A DNA stretch of 64,000 nucleotides from Tanytarsus gracilentus (GCA_038502055.1 JAXRKN010000038.1:1984001-2048000), one strand, 5' to 3'. Numbered from the stretch's first letter, positions 46,769 to 58,129 are shown. Translations and numbers: made by a program. Notes: a model not told the origin generated them from the sequence alone.

Positions 46769-46930
46769 TTGAATATTAAATGTCTTCCATAAATACCCGT
46801 CGTTTGTACATAATAAATTTTTCAATAAACTCTCTCGTGAATAATGTCAACTTTAAAGTATTTTGAAAAAATCGAATTGTTCTTTTACAGTTTGACGACA
46901 GCTTTCAATCAAATAACATTAAAAAAAAGT
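46769..46930. repeat. Direct duplication, copy 2 (stray CENP-A tail)
   Basis: Second copy of the segment at 45806-45967. It carries the last few histone codons (AATATTAAATGTCTTCCATAA), two of them changed, and the 3' flank, but no upstream histone sequence. It lies 53 bp before the interrupted MGST-like copy. Confidence 0.9.
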
Positions 46931-46983
46931 TCTGAATAAGATCTGAAAGATATTTTTAAAATAAATAAATGAATAATTCTACG

Positions 46984-47719
46984 ATGGAATGTGATGGAGC
47001 TAACTGTCAAGATGGAACAGTTTTGAGAGTTTATATCACGTGGGGAGGTGCTAATTAATTTTTAAAATTACTGAATCATTTTTCTTTAATTTGTGATACT
47101 TTTCAGGATTGCTAATTATTAAAGTACTTCTAATGTCAATTCTCACGGCTTTTCAAAGAACTCGCAAGGGTGCTTTTGAGAATCCCGAAGATGCTGCAAT
47201 AAGTGGATCAAACTCTGTCATTAAAAAGGATGAAGACGTGGAAAGAGTTCGAAGGTACATAAGTAAATATTAACTTTAACTTCATGATTTTAATTTAAAT
47301 ATTTTAGAGCTCATCTGAATGATCTTGAGAATTGTGTGCCATTTCTTATCGCATGCGGTTTTTATGTGCTTTCGAATCCACACGCTGGTCTACAAGTTCT
47401 GGAAAAACCCACCACAACCGCTCTATTTAGACATTTATTTCTTTAATTGGACAAAAATGAAAACGCGCAATTTATTTTTTAACGGCCTCATCTAACTGTT
47501 GCTAGTTGGCTCATAAGAATAGCTGTCGTTTCAAGGTTTTTTCACACAATCGTGTACGCATGGTGAGAACCTAATTAAAAATATATTCTAGAAATTATAT
47601 TGATTTCCTTTTTCAGTTACCCAATTCGTCAGCCCGCTCGTACAATTTTCTTCATGATTTGCCTCCTTATTACCCTATTCATGATTATATTCTCGATAGT
47701 CATTCATTTCCACATATAA
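46984..47719 (+). pseudogene. Microsomal GST-like (MAPEG) paralogue with an in-frame stop from a 102-bp insertion
   Basis: Exons 46984-47047, 47107-47254, 47308 onward and a last exon near 47618-47719 encode an MGST1-like protein very similar to the gene at 48139: YITWGG, LIIKVLLMSILTAF, ERVRRAHLNDLENCVPFLIACGFYVLSNPHAG, then TVASWLIRIAVVSRFFHTIVYA and YPIRQPARTIFF. Between NPHAGL and TVASW lies a 102-bp stretch bounded by TCTA (47389-47392 and 47491-47494) that reads in frame to a TAA at 47444-47446. Translation would stop after 116 aa and lose the last membrane helices. No good splice pair removes the insertion. A recent pseudogene is likely; a truncated product, an insertion polymorphism or a non-canonical intron are alternatives. 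Confidence 0.7.
47389..47494. repeat. Short insertion bounded by TCTA in the MGST-like copy
   Basis: 98 bp lying between two TCTA copies, absent from the intact paralogue. The ends are not inverted repeats and the content is not recognised. TCTA may be a 4-bp target duplication. Confidence 0.6.
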
Positions 47720-48138
47720 AACGCGTTTTTGAATCTACAAGTCATTAATAATTTTTCACTCGTAAATTTCATTCCGTTTCAATCATGCGAGTAAAAGTTT
47801 TCAGGTGTCACAAAAAAATAACCCTCTAAAAGAAAATGACCTCACGAAAATTTCCACTTATAGTCTCTGAAAAAAAGTTTACTCATTACTTTTTACTTTA
47901 ATTACGCATAGAAAACAATCCGTTGTGTCCAAATTATAGAGCTTTAAGTGTAATAATCCTTTTTTCACCCTCCTAACGTAAATTAGCCTCAAAAGCGTAA
48001 TAATTATTACCGGTCTCTCTCGCACACTTTCCTCGATAAGGATAAATTAATGTTCGGTGTTTGTAGTTGAAGCATTTTTATGGTGTAAAAAAAGCAACAC
48101 ATTAGTTGCTTGTGAGTTGTTGAAAAGAGTGGACGAAC
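47720..48138. other. Intergenic between MGST-like copies
   Basis: About 420 bp, A+T-rich, containing the promoter of the intact copy; no clear TATA box or coding content. Confidence 0.4.
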
Positions 48139-48658
48139 ATGGCAGTTTGGAACGCATTGGATTACACGAATGATGCATTTCGAGTTTATATAACATGGGG
48201 AGGATTTTTGTTGATAAAAATTCTTTTGATGGCTTTTCTCACGGTTTTTCATCGGTTGAGAACGGGAGCCGTAGAAAATGAGGAAGATATGAAGACGCGA
48301 TCAGTCAACGAAATTAAGAAAGATGAGAGTGTTGAGAGAGTAAGGCGTGCCCACTTGAATGATCTGGAAAATTGCATCCCTTTCTTAATTGCGTGTCTCT
48401 TTTACATCATGTCAGAGCCTGATCAAGAAGTCGCATCTTGGTTAATTCGAATTGGTGTTTTGTCGAGATTTTGTCACACAATCGTGTATGCAATGTGAGT
48501 AATTTTCAAGTGAAATATTTGAGAAAATTAATAGTGATTATTTTATTTCTCGCAGATTTCCAATCCCGCAACCGGCCAGGGCCATTTGCTTTTTGATTAC
48601 ACTCATAATTACGATTTTTATGACTATATGGGCAATGTCAGCATTTTTCCGCTTTTAA
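48139..48658 (+). CDS. Mgstl: Microsomal glutathione S-transferase 1-like (MAPEG)
   Basis: Exons 48139-48494 and 48556-48658 join in an Ile codon to 152 aa, close to MGST1 (155). Four hydrophobic segments are visible: YITWGGFLLIKILLMAFLTVF, CIPFLIACLFYIM, ASWLIRIGVLSRFCHTIVYA and ARAICFLITLIITIFMTIWA. The MAPEG signature ERVRRAHLNDLEN is intact. The enzyme works as a trimer in ER and mitochondrial outer membranes, conjugating glutathione to hydrophobic electrophiles and reducing lipid peroxides. The upstream copy (46984) is a close tandem paralogue whose frame is interrupted, so this is probably the functional gene. Confidence 0.93.
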
Positions 48659-48819
48659 TTGAAATTTCAAAGTGTTAATTTATGTTTCATTTAAATATTT
48701 CTTAGTGTGATTTAAAACAAGTGCAATAAAATGGTTTTAGTTAACAAACCGCAAAATATATTAAGTTTCATTTACGTCTATATAAAAGTAAATTTATTGA
48801 AAATAATTTTCAGTGCATT

Positions 48820-49563
48820 ATGGAAAAGTGGAAGCATAAAGTTGCTGTAGTGACTGGAGCCAACAACGGGTGTGGATTAAAAATTTGTGAAGAATTAATT
48901 AAAAATGGATTGAAAGTTGTTGGAATAGATTTAAGAAATGATAAAATTAAGGAAAAAGAAATTCCATGTTTAATTTGCGATATAACTTGTGAGGCGTCAG
49001 TAAAATCCGCATTCACATGGATCGAAGAAAATTTTAAATTTATTAACGTTTTAATAAATTGTGCGGGAATTTCTAATGGTTTTGGAATTCTCGACCTTGA
49101 TCACTCTATGGATGAACTTAAAATGTGCATGGAAGTCAATTGTTGTGGTGCAATTAGATGTGCACGATATGCATTCAAAATCATGATGGAATGCAATGTT
49201 CAAGGATGTATAATTAATGTCAACTCAGTCGCTGGTCACAAAGTAATCGATATGGGAAAATGTAAACTTGGTTTATATTCGTCGTCAAAGCATGCACTAG
49301 CTGCGGCAACTGAAAGCATGCGATTGGAGTTGAATAGCATGAAAAATAAAAATATTCGGGTCACTTCAATTTCTCCTGGACTCATCAACACAACTCTCTT
49401 CAAAACCTCAAATCTTCCTGATGAAATTCTTAACAAAATGGACAATAAAATTGAGAAATTAGACACTCAAGACATTGCCGACACAATAATTTACATTTTA
49501 TCACAACCACATCGAATTAATATATCAGAATTAATAATTAGAGCTACAGGATCCACCTTCTAA
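48820..49563 (+). CDS. Short-chain dehydrogenase/reductase (DHRS11/farnesol dehydrogenase-like)
   Basis: Single-exon 247-aa frame of normal length. The Rossmann motif TGANNGCG (residues 12-19), the structural NCAG (80-83), Ser136 in NSVAG and the catalytic YSSSK (Tyr153, Lys157) are all present, followed by SISPGLINT. This is a classical SDR. Close insect relatives are annotated as farnesol dehydrogenase or DHRS11-like; the substrate cannot be read from sequence. Asp37 at the end of strand 2 (VVGIDLR) suggests NAD rather than NADP preference, as inference. No signal peptide; probably cytosolic. Confidence 0.93.
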   Translation: MEKWKHKVAVVTGANNGCGLKICEELIKNGLKVVGIDLRNDKIKEKEIPCLICDITCEASVKSAFTWIEENFKFINVLINCAGISNGFGILDLDHSMDELKMCMEVNCCGAIRCARYAFKIMMECNVQGCIINVNSVAGHKVIDMGKCKLGLYSSSKHALAAATESMRLELNSMKNKNIRVTSISPGLINTTLFKTSNLPDEILNKMDNKIEKLDTQDIADTIIYILSQPHRINISELIIRATGSTF

Positions 49564-49948
49564 TTATTCTAATCGATAATGACGCAGTTGAATGACCAAA
49601 TAATGAACGAAAAATTGTTGATTACTCGAAATTTGATGAATAACTCAATAAATAAATGTAATGATCACGATAGGGATGAATAAATAGTAATTATTTTAAG
49701 CTGAATAGAGAAGTCAAAAGTAAAAATCAATTTTGACATTTCATAAACTTCCTGACCATTACTAAAAATAGCTCTGAATAAATTTGGTAACGATTTTTTT
49801 AGTAAACGCGTAATTCTTTTCTTTTTCAAATAAAAAAAATTATTAAAGTATAAGAAATTTTATTGCACATTATTTTCTAATCACTAAACAGCATTCAAAT
49901 CATATATTTACACCTAACATTTTTTAAGCACAAAATTTGCAATTAAGT
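49564..49948. other. Convergent 3' region of SDR and O-fut2
   Basis: A+T-rich 385-bp spacer expected to hold both 3' UTRs; nothing else seen. Confidence 0.5.
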
Positions 49949-51327
49949 TTAATATCGAATAGGCCATATTGAGTTGGTGTTACAGTCATGCAAATCATCG
50001 CGTTTGCACAATGTGTTGAATGTCATTGCTTGAGGAAATCCAAGAATTTCTCGCTCCTCATAGATTCGATAGGTAAAAGTTGATTCGAAAGTTCCGATGA
50101 ATTTCATCGCGTGTGAACAAATTATTTGATCAATTATCGCAAGCGCTCCGTCACCGAGTTGCATGTGAAACTCCCAAGGAGGTTTGAATTTGTAGAGATT
50201 TACGCCACGAAGAAGTGCTCTCATATCGTGGAATTCTGAGCCGGAGCAATCACTCGATAAATAGACTCGATGTAGGCCGAGTTGAGCGAGAGATCTTTTA
50301 ATTTGATTTGCCACTGAACGAAGTGTAGGAAGTTGAGCTTCACGACCATAAACAAAATCAGCCCGCCGCATATGAACACAAAGATAATCTCCACCGATGG
50401 CATCTCTGTATGGCTATTAGAATAAATTTAAATTTCAAATATTAAACAATTATTTTAAAAATTTACCTTTTCATCGGTCCACAGTTTAGGTCTTTGTACT
50501 CGATCCTTTTCATCGGTTGATCCTAAGAAATCAGCACGATAAGCATTGCCAATTGCAATCAGATTATTATTGAAACGCATCGATCGTCTCGCCCTCCAAT
50601 ATTCAGTGTCGCCAAAGAAGTCATGGAGAGCCGTTTCAGCATGTGCGAACAAAACTATTCTAGGCATGTCACTATTGTGTCTATCTTTGTACTGATCGAG
50701 AATATCTTTAAGTAACATTACGCTCCCTTGAAAGTTAATGCAAGTGATTGTCTTTTCTGTGATGTTATAATAGTTTTCCATGTAGTGATAATTGTCATAC
50801 TCGTGTCGGGTGCATGCTGCCTCCTCAAACTTATCGATAAAAACTCCGTTCTCAAACATGTTCTCGAAATGTTGAAGCTTGTAGACTTCTCCAATTTCAA
50901 TGTGATCACTTTTGGCTTCATGCTTGATTAAATCGAAAAATTCCCACATGTCATGGACATTCGTAAAGAGTTTCAGACTTGGAAGATCGAAAAAGTGGTT
51001 CCAAAAAATATTCGATTGGCGAAATTGAGATTTCCAATGGTAGAGATGGTGAAAGACTGGAAGAACTAGGTGAGCATTGCGATAACCATCTTGTTGCCTT
51101 AGGTTCTTAATGAAAATTGCCATGCGAAGATAAACATCGCGTCTTAAGTTAAAACCCTCCACAGGATTCACGGAATAGAGTATGTAAACGGGCTCATCAC
51201 CCACCACCACCTCTTTGACCTCACAAAAATCATTTTTAATCACAAAAAATTCTCTTATATCGCAGGTCTGACTTAAAACTAGCTGGAACATAAATGTAAA
51301 TGCACTGAGAATGATTAGAGTATTCAT
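49949..51327 (-). CDS. O-fut2: GDP-fucose protein O-fucosyltransferase 2
   Basis: Two exons (51327-50467 and 50413-49949), joined in phase 0, give 441 aa (human POFUT2 429). The start chosen is the ATG at 51327, giving the signal peptide MNTLIILSAFTFMFQLVLSQ. Motifs include YILYSVNPVEGFNLRRDVYLRMA near the N-terminus (the donor-binding strand-loop), LWTDEKPYRDAIGGDYLCVHMRRADFVYG across the splice join, and VYLSSDCSGSE and ATFES-type FIGTFESTFTYRIYEERE near the end. The enzyme works in the ER lumen and adds O-fucose to Ser/Thr of thrombospondin type 1 repeats. No KDEL-like tail is present. Divergent from KRTCAP2. Confidence 0.95.
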
Positions 51328-51706
51328 GGCCACAATTTAAAAATTAAGTATCACTTTATTAGTGCCTGCTTCGATGCATATTTAAATTTTTTATGGTTTC
51401 GTGATAACAAATAAAAAGATTGACAATGTGTGCATGATATTCGATGGCATAGTTTATGCTGAGGATGGCCAGATTACCTTAACTTGAAAAGTTTATAAAT
51501 TATGTTTCAATTTAATTTATGAGCTAATATCAAGAGAGGTTTGAATTTGCATAATTTTAAGTACCTTGTATTTTTTTTAAAACATTACAAATCTTTTGGT
51601 TAATAAACAAAATCATATGGTCGCCCTGACAAAGTCGGCAAAAAGAATCGGAAAATAAACAACTACGTGTGTCAACTCTTTGAAGAAATTAAAATTTTCA
51701 TTGAAA
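51328..51706. other. Divergent promoter region of O-fut2 and KRTCAP2
   Basis: 380 bp between two divergent start codons; presumably both promoters. No clear TATA box. Confidence 0.45.
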
Positions 51707-52220
51707 ATGGGTAAAATAATATTAAAAAGTGATTAAACTTTTGAAAATCTAACGTTCTTTTATATTTTTTAGCTGTTCAAACTTCATTATCGTTCATAGT
51801 TTCCCTTTTGTCCTCGATTTTATTATTTTCTGCTCTTCAATTTTGTAAATCATTTTTCGCCTCATCTCAGGGATTAATTTTAGTGGCTGGATTCTTAGGT
51901 TCATGGGTTTTCGTCCTTTTATTGACGGTAAATGATTTAAATTATTATTATTTATTTTTATTTTACTTTTTTATTCGTAGGCGTTATCAAATTTGGAAAC
52001 GATAGTTTTCAACAAGAATTTCCAATCTCGCTGGTTCCCTGAAGTCATTATTTGTCTCTTTGGTGCGTGCTTTGCATGCTCATCAATCGATAGAGTTGCA
52101 GTTAGCAGCTGCATCCTCTTCTCAATGCTAGCTCTCTACTACTTGAATGTCATCAGTCAGAAATTTCATTCAGCTCCAGTAGCTGTCGATGCATCATTGG
52201 CAAAGAAGAAGAAAAAGTGA
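51707..52220 (+). CDS. KRTCAP2: KRTCAP2, oligosaccharyltransferase subunit
   Basis: Exons 51707-51710 (only 4 nt of coding sequence, ATGG), 51773-51927 and 51981-52220 give 132 aa. The first join restores MAVQTSLSFIVSFLLSSILLFS. Three to four membrane segments follow, with GFLGSWVFVLLLTALSNLE and the family block FQSRWFPEVIICLFGACFACSSIDRVAVSSC, then LALYYLNVIS. The tail KKKKK is typical for an ER protein. KRTCAP2 is a subunit of the STT3A oligosaccharyltransferase complex, which N-glycosylates proteins during translocation. Very short first coding exons are usual for this gene family only as an inference; here the splice signals and phase are good. Confidence 0.93.
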
Positions 52221-52522
52221 ATTTTTCATTCCGGAAAACATTAAAAATTTGTAATTAAGAAAACTGTAATCTTTCAATAAAATTTTGTTCGTATGAAAAT
52301 TATATGATTGAATTTTTTAAAATGCTCCCTCTGTCGCAGAAACCCATCACTAGCGTGAAATGTTTGTAAATGTTTAGGGACGCAAAAAAAGATAGAAGAA
52401 ATTTATAAAAATTAAAAAATTGAGTGAAATCAAAAGAAAGCAGAATAAAAATTGAAGAATTTTAATTAAAATCCTTAATTATTTGATCTAAAATAGTTTT
52501 AAGAAAGAATTTATGCGGAAAT
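52221..52522. other. Intergenic
   Basis: 300-bp spacer between KRTCAP2 and the ING gene. A frame from an earlier ATG at 52513 stops after 14 codons and is rejected as a start. Confidence 0.45.
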
Positions 52523-53737
52523 ATGCTTACACAAAGTTCTTCGAATTCCTCCATTAATTCAATGAAATTATTGGGAAGTTACTTGGATTATGTTGAAGAA
52601 ACGCCAAACGATGTACAAAAATATCTCTCGAAATGCAAAGAAATCGATTACAAAACTAATAGTAAGTGTTTTGATTTTTTCGCTCCAAACTAACCTTTAA
52701 AAATTTTACATCTAATTTTTGAATGATTTTCATCAGATATCACTTCCGAAATTGTGAAAATCACGGAGCAAATACAAACAGCTTCAATGGACAAGAAATC
52801 TCGTCTGAGGACACGATTGCACACGATTCTTTTGAAACTGACAGAATTGAAAGACGAAAAAATTCATCTCAGTCAACTATTAGCTGCAAGTATAGAAGGA
52901 AGTTACAAGACAGTTGTTGACTCACTCCAATACAGCCAACATATTAAACTTGAACGTTCAGTGAGTCCAACACCATCGCTTAAGAATAACACCATTAGTA
53001 CACAACAGAACTTTACAAATAACACCGTTAAACCGTCAGTTCCATCGAATGCTAGCTCTGAAACGAACAGTGCGTCAGAGAGTCAAGATAAGGGAACGAA
53101 ACGAGCTCGCAAGACAAGAATCGATAATTTGGAGATGGACGATGACGACGATCCATTACCACCCGTTTCATCCATCTCAAAAATCAGCACACAATCGTCA
53201 CAATTGAACTCAATTGCCGTTAAAAGAGCAACAAATGCAAATGCGAATAAACCGAAAACGAAAAAAAGGAAAACAACTAAAAAACAATCAAATATTCAGA
53301 TTGCACAGGAGACAATCGATGAGACCATTCTTGATGATCCCGACGAGACGACTTACTGCATTTGTCAGCAAATTTCTTACGGTGAAATGGTTTGCTGCGA
53401 GAATGATGCGTGTCCAATTGAATGGTTTCATTTTAGTTGCGTTGATTTGGTCTCAAAGCCAAAGGGACGATGGTAAGAGAAAATTTATGAATTTAAGAAA
53501 AAAAGATTAAGGACTTTTGAGAATCAAATTTATTTTCACTCGAAAGACTTGCAACATTAATGCAATTCTATCCCATCCGTGGGCTCTTTATAAGATCAAA
53601 AATGTCCTCACATAAATTTAATTCAATTTATATCTCTCTTTCTCGCCTCCAGGTTCTGTCCACAATGTCGAGGTGATAAGCCGAGCGTGATGAATAAAAA
53701 TCTAAGGAAAAAGCAGCAAGAAGCGTCCTTGATTTAA
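52523..53737 (+). CDS. Ing1: Inhibitor of growth (ING1/2-type) PHD finger protein
   Basis: Exons 52523-52661, 52737-53472 and 53653-53737 give 319 aa. Residues about 10-105 form the coiled-coil ING domain (YLDYVEETPNDVQKYLSKCKEID and RLHTILLKLTELKDEKI). A long disordered linker follows with a bipartite nuclear signal (KPKTKKRKTTKK, about residue 220-235). The PHD finger begins at about 252: YCICQQISYGEMVCCENDACPIEWFHFSCVDL, KPKGRWFCPQC. Its aromatic residues match the H3K4me3 pocket of ING proteins. The intron before FCPQC separates the last zinc ligands. Members anchor HDAC (Sin3) or HAT complexes. The DACPIEWFHF pattern and lack of a long C-tail favour ING1/2 over ING3-5. Confidence 0.92.
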
Positions 53738-53831
53738 GATTTATAAAAGAGTATTTTCTTTGTGCTTTAATTTTAAATGCTTGTGTCATACAAATAAAGT
53801 AAAACGTGTCCATCAAACTAAATTTAATGCT

Positions 53832-54653
53832 TTAAATGCGAATGTGAAAGGTTGAGATGAAATCCGGTGAACGTTTCATCAATGTCTCGAATTCCAAGAA
53901 AGACAACTTTCCATCTGTGATTTGAAAAGTTTATCAACCGTTTGAATTTAATTTTTGATAATAATTCAAATTAAAAGCACCCTAACCATTATCAATGTCT
54001 CCCTCCTCGATAATTTTCTCCGTTATTTTCTGCTGCTCATCACTTGTTAACTCATTTATTGTTAAATTTTTAAGCACTTGTCGAATATCGGACTCGCTTA
54101 TAAACTAGAAAATGAGATGATTAAAATTGTGTTAATTAAATATTTATCTGCGTGACTTACATCGTCGCCATCGTAATCGTAAATTCGAAAGGCATAATAA
54201 ATTTTCAGGTCTCGAGGTGCATGTTCCGAGAACACCGAGAGGCAATCGAGAAACTCTTCGAAATTTAAATTACCATAGCCGTCCTTTGAAAAGCTCTCGC
54301 AGACTCGCTCGGCAAAACTAAAAGGATATTTAATGTTTTTCACTAAATTAGATTTTCATTATCGATCTCACGGGTTTTCAAGAAGCTCCGGAAGCTTCAC
54401 AATCCTTTCCTTCGGCACTTTAATTTTAACAGTATCGAGGGTTGTCATCTCGATTGGAATTATTTCTGGCGCGAGGTTTCTGAACTTTTTAAAAACTCTG
54501 CGAAATGAATAAAAATTGTCGCCATAAATATTTCTTCTTCTCATCTTAACCACATTAAAGTACCCACTTTAAAATTTCTTTTTTATTAAAAAATGTACAA
54601 TCCTGATAGTGGTCAAGTTGTTCATGAGAGAAAGTAATGATTTTATTTCCCAT
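53832..54653 (-). CDS. Cib2: Calcium and integrin-binding protein CIB2
   Basis: Five minus-strand exons (54653-54568, 54497-54372, 54317-54161, 54104-53987, 53914-53832) give 189 aa (human CIB2 187). The start MGNKIITFSHEQLDHYQDCTFF keeps the N-myristoylation glycine. Two working EF-hands are visible near the C-terminus: DYDGDDFISESD (third hand) and DIDNDGKLSFLEF (fourth hand). The end, SPDFISTFHIRI, is diagnostic for CIB2. The protein binds Ca2+/Mg2+ and is needed for mechanosensory transduction with TMC channels and for photoreceptor upkeep in flies. It is tail to tail with the ING gene (95 bp between stop codons), so the 3' ends may overlap. Confidence 0.95.
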
Positions 54654-55362
54654 ATTTGAATAAATTGAATGGAAAGCAAAAGAGAGCTTCTGAAGGCTTT
54701 GAAAGTTTAAGCGCAACTAAGCAGCTTGGGAGGGAAATGCTGATGAATGGGAAAATATTTAAGGTGTGAACATAGACGTTCGTTAGTGACGTATGGTAAT
54801 TAATATGATTTTCGTTATAGAATTTTGCATGTTACAAAATCACCAAATTCACCCCATAATCAGTAAGAAATTATTTTTACTCAATGGGTAGGAAAATTTT
54901 AAACACAATCATCGCAGAGTCATTTCAACTTTTTATAATATTGAACCAAATTCAACAAAAAAGTCTCAGAACCCCTGCACTGAATTTCTCATCCCCTTTA
55001 AAGCATAAATGTATTTCATAAAGAAATGGAATATGAAGCGATAACGATTCTATAGAATGAAGAAAATATTTATTGATGATAAAGGAGTGCCATTGAGGTC
55101 GGAATTTTAGCTTACAAAAATAAAATAAAGAAAAGTGGTGAAAGCATAAAAATATTAAATTTTTTCAGCCAAAAATTAAATTATTTTTTCATCAAATTTT
55201 CAAAATTTAATTTCCAAAGTTTACTTTAAACGAAAAAAGTTGCGAAAAGCTTTTTGAAAAAAATTAATGAACTTCTCAGAAATAAAAATGAGATTTCTCA
55301 GCAGCCATTTAAAATTAAATTGCATAAGAAGAAAATCTTAATTAGTTCCTCGAACCTTTATC
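54654..55362. other. Upstream region of Cib2
   Basis: A+T-rich 700-bp spacer between the Cib2 start and the small frame at 55363. No coding content recognised. Confidence 0.45.
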
Positions 55363-55545
55363 ATGAATAACAAAGCTAAACTTGCTATTGTTTTAACGGC
55401 TGTCATAGTAGCGATGCATGGCGTCTCCTTTTTTTACAAAAGACTCGAATCGAGTGAAAGAAAATCTATTGATAAGAAAAATGGAAAGAACTTGTTGGAT
55501 GTTCAAGCTGAGAAGATTGGCGATGTAGTACAAGGATCTGAGTGA
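55363..55545 (+). CDS. Possible 60-aa single-membrane or secreted peptide
   Basis: 60-aa frame starting with an ATG: MNNKAKLAIVLTAVIVAMHGVSFFYKR gives one hydrophobic segment flanked by Lys, followed by a charged tail (ESSERKSIDKKNGKNLLDVQAEKIG). It could be a type I or II small membrane protein or a signal-anchored peptide. It has a loose resemblance in layout to mitochondrial assembly microproteins but no motif I can match. A polyadenylation-like AATAAA follows at about 55581. Codon use alone is not decisive. Confidence 0.38.
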   Translation: MNNKAKLAIVLTAVIVAMHGVSFFYKRLESSERKSIDKKNGKNLLDVQAEKIGDVVQGSE

Positions 55546-57968
55546 AGAAAATTGTCGTGTCAATGCGAGTTTCAATGAAAGAATAAAAGAGAAATTTTAA
55601 GCATTAAATCTCTTTGACTTTTATCTCCTTGTCGTCATCTTTGAATTAAATTGAGGAGAACTTTTGTGCATGCAACAAGTAAGTGGATTAAAAGTTAACA
55701 GACGAATGCTTTGCTGAGTTGCTAAGTGAGTCTGAAAATTTAGCTGACGCATCGTGAAACAAATCCAATTAATGTGATGCAATGAGAGCTAAGAAATTAA
55801 AAGTTTTAATTTGAAAAGAAAAATCATAAATGTAAAATTAAAATTCTTCTTTTTATTTATTACACCTGCACATGATATTTCAAGCACAGTTGTTCATTTT
55901 AACGACATAAATTTCAATAAAGTTTTACAATTTCTTCCATATACGTTCATCGGTAGAGTTAGAAACATAAAATTTAAGATTTCTTCATTAAAACTCTTTT
56001 TTTTTCATCTGCATGAGAAAACACAAAAAAAACACTGCTGCTACATGAAAAAATTCTCCCTTAACTACTTTTGTATGTGCCAATTTTCCGCTCACAAAAT
56101 GAACGTAAAAAACAGCAAGAACAAAAAATCCTTGAAATAAGAGAAGGAATGTGACAGTAAAATAAATTGCTTCGCTATTGCAGGAAAACTTAAAAAAGAA
56201 GCTTTTAAATTAAAATAAAAACCGAATCAGAGACATAAATTGATAGTCGCGGATTATGTGTGACGAATGTTGAAAATTTAATAGCAATTCGCGGTAGAAT
56301 TTCTTCTGTACCGAATGAAAACGACACAAAGTGAAGTGACCGCAAAATGCTTCATGATTAATTCATTTAGAAAATCTCCACATTAATAATTCAATGGCCG
56401 TGAACTTGCAAAAAACGGGAAAACTCTCGAGGTGATTTTTATCAATAAAAATGAGGGTTAAATTTCTCGTGTACAATAGGAAGAGGAAAAGATCCTTTTT
56501 CATCTTTTAAACGCCTTCATCATTTTACTTAAATCGGAGTTGGGATCAAATATTTCTTCTTCTTCTTTGATACAAGAAAATCCTTTTGAATAAATTATTT
56601 CACGAGCTTTACGATAACGTTCAAGGCAACCTAATTTGTTGAATCAATAACAAGACATCAGAATCAGCTTGAGGGAATTTAAATTTAATTAAAGCCTTAA
56701 ATTTATTGAAAACATCCCAAATGTTGATTATTTTCTCATCAATTCTGCAATTTTAATTTTCCCTTTAATTTCACGGTCAGAAAGCTTTTAAACTTGACAA
56801 AATAATTGACCTAGCTGCATCTGAATTTTTAATTGAACTCTATTTAAATTTCCATTTCTTTCTCGCAATGAATTAAAAGCTCCAAATTGACTTTTTCTCC
56901 TCTGTTAACGACAATCGCTGCAAGCTCAAATGAGAGAGTGGAAAAATTCTCTTTTATTCGATAGTTTATGGTTTTAGCTTCCGCTATTAACCTCTCGTAT
57001 TTTTTGAGCTTTTGCTATCATCGGTTATTCATACGTCGTCTTTGTGAAAAAGAAATTGAAGCATAATGAAAATCTACTGCCAGTAGCTACAGTTTCTCCA
57101 TGCTGAAATGAAAATTTCTCCTAGATTAAGGAAATTGAAATTTTTTTCTTGCATTTTTAGATTTTTTTCTGTTATTCTAAACTTTAGAATTCTTAAAAAT
57201 TATAGCGTTACGCACAAAATAACATACAAACATGTTGGAACGAATATGTAATTTATTTTAAAGATCAAGACTTTATACATCAGTAGTCAGTGACTTCCTT
57301 AAGAATTTAATTAAATTTAAATTGCTCTCAATTTGTGCCACGCATCCTACACAAGAGGAAGTGAGACATAATGAAAATTTAAAGTGCTTTTTATGATACC
57401 TTAAAGGTGTGAGAAATATTTTCCTGTTCCATATAATTTGGAATTTCATGTCTTCTCTTAATTACACCTGATGATAATGCTTTTGATGCTTAATGAGATG
57501 AAAATCGATACTTGTATGAAAAATTTCATACCTCCTTAACCTCCTCAAATAATGAAAATTGTCAACAATTAAATCCAACATGACAAATGTCATAAATTTT
57601 GTGTGAATCGCTTGTGTAAACGCATGTGTGGAGACATTTGATAAAAAATTATTTTAAAGACGTAAGAAGGATTTCTTTTAGTCTATTTGTTCTATATAAA
57701 TTATTTCATCAACTCTCAAGAACGCCGAAAAATAAATTTCTTAATATTTTCATGCACTTCCAAACTCACGTCACCAATCAAATCAGAATAAAATTCACAT
57801 TCGAGTCTCTCAATTATTGAAAACATTTTAAAGCTCTCACAAATTCATATGCAAAATACAAAATATTCTCTCAAACGGCCACAGTGGCTCATAATTAATA
57901 TTTTTTAGCAAAAATTTATTCTTTATCTCTCCCGAAAAAAAAATTATTTTTGTTCATCAGACTTGAGC
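55546..57968. other. Intergenic, gene-free
   Basis: 2.4 kb A+T-rich spacer upstream of the LRR gene. Short frames (for example 55811-56140, 57626-57820) have no codon or domain support. Confidence 0.5.
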
Positions 57969-58001
57969 TATAAAAAGAGCTTAACTGAGTGTCTCTCAGT
58001 C
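57969..58001 (+). promoter_or_regulatory. TATA box and initiator of the LRR gene
   Basis: TATAAAAAG at 57969 and TCAGTC at 57996 put the initiator A 29 bp after the TATA T, a textbook insect core promoter. The short palindrome ACTGAGTGTCTCTCAGT overlaps the initiator. The start codon follows at 58130. Confidence 0.75.
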
Positions 58002-58129
58002 ATTATTCGCGGAGTTTTGTACGTTGATAGACGCAAGGAAAAAGTGAAGTTTTTGTGATATTAAAATAAAAGAAGAAAAGCTTGGAGTGAATTTGATTGA
58101 CGGAGACTTCATTTGTCTCACTTGTGACA

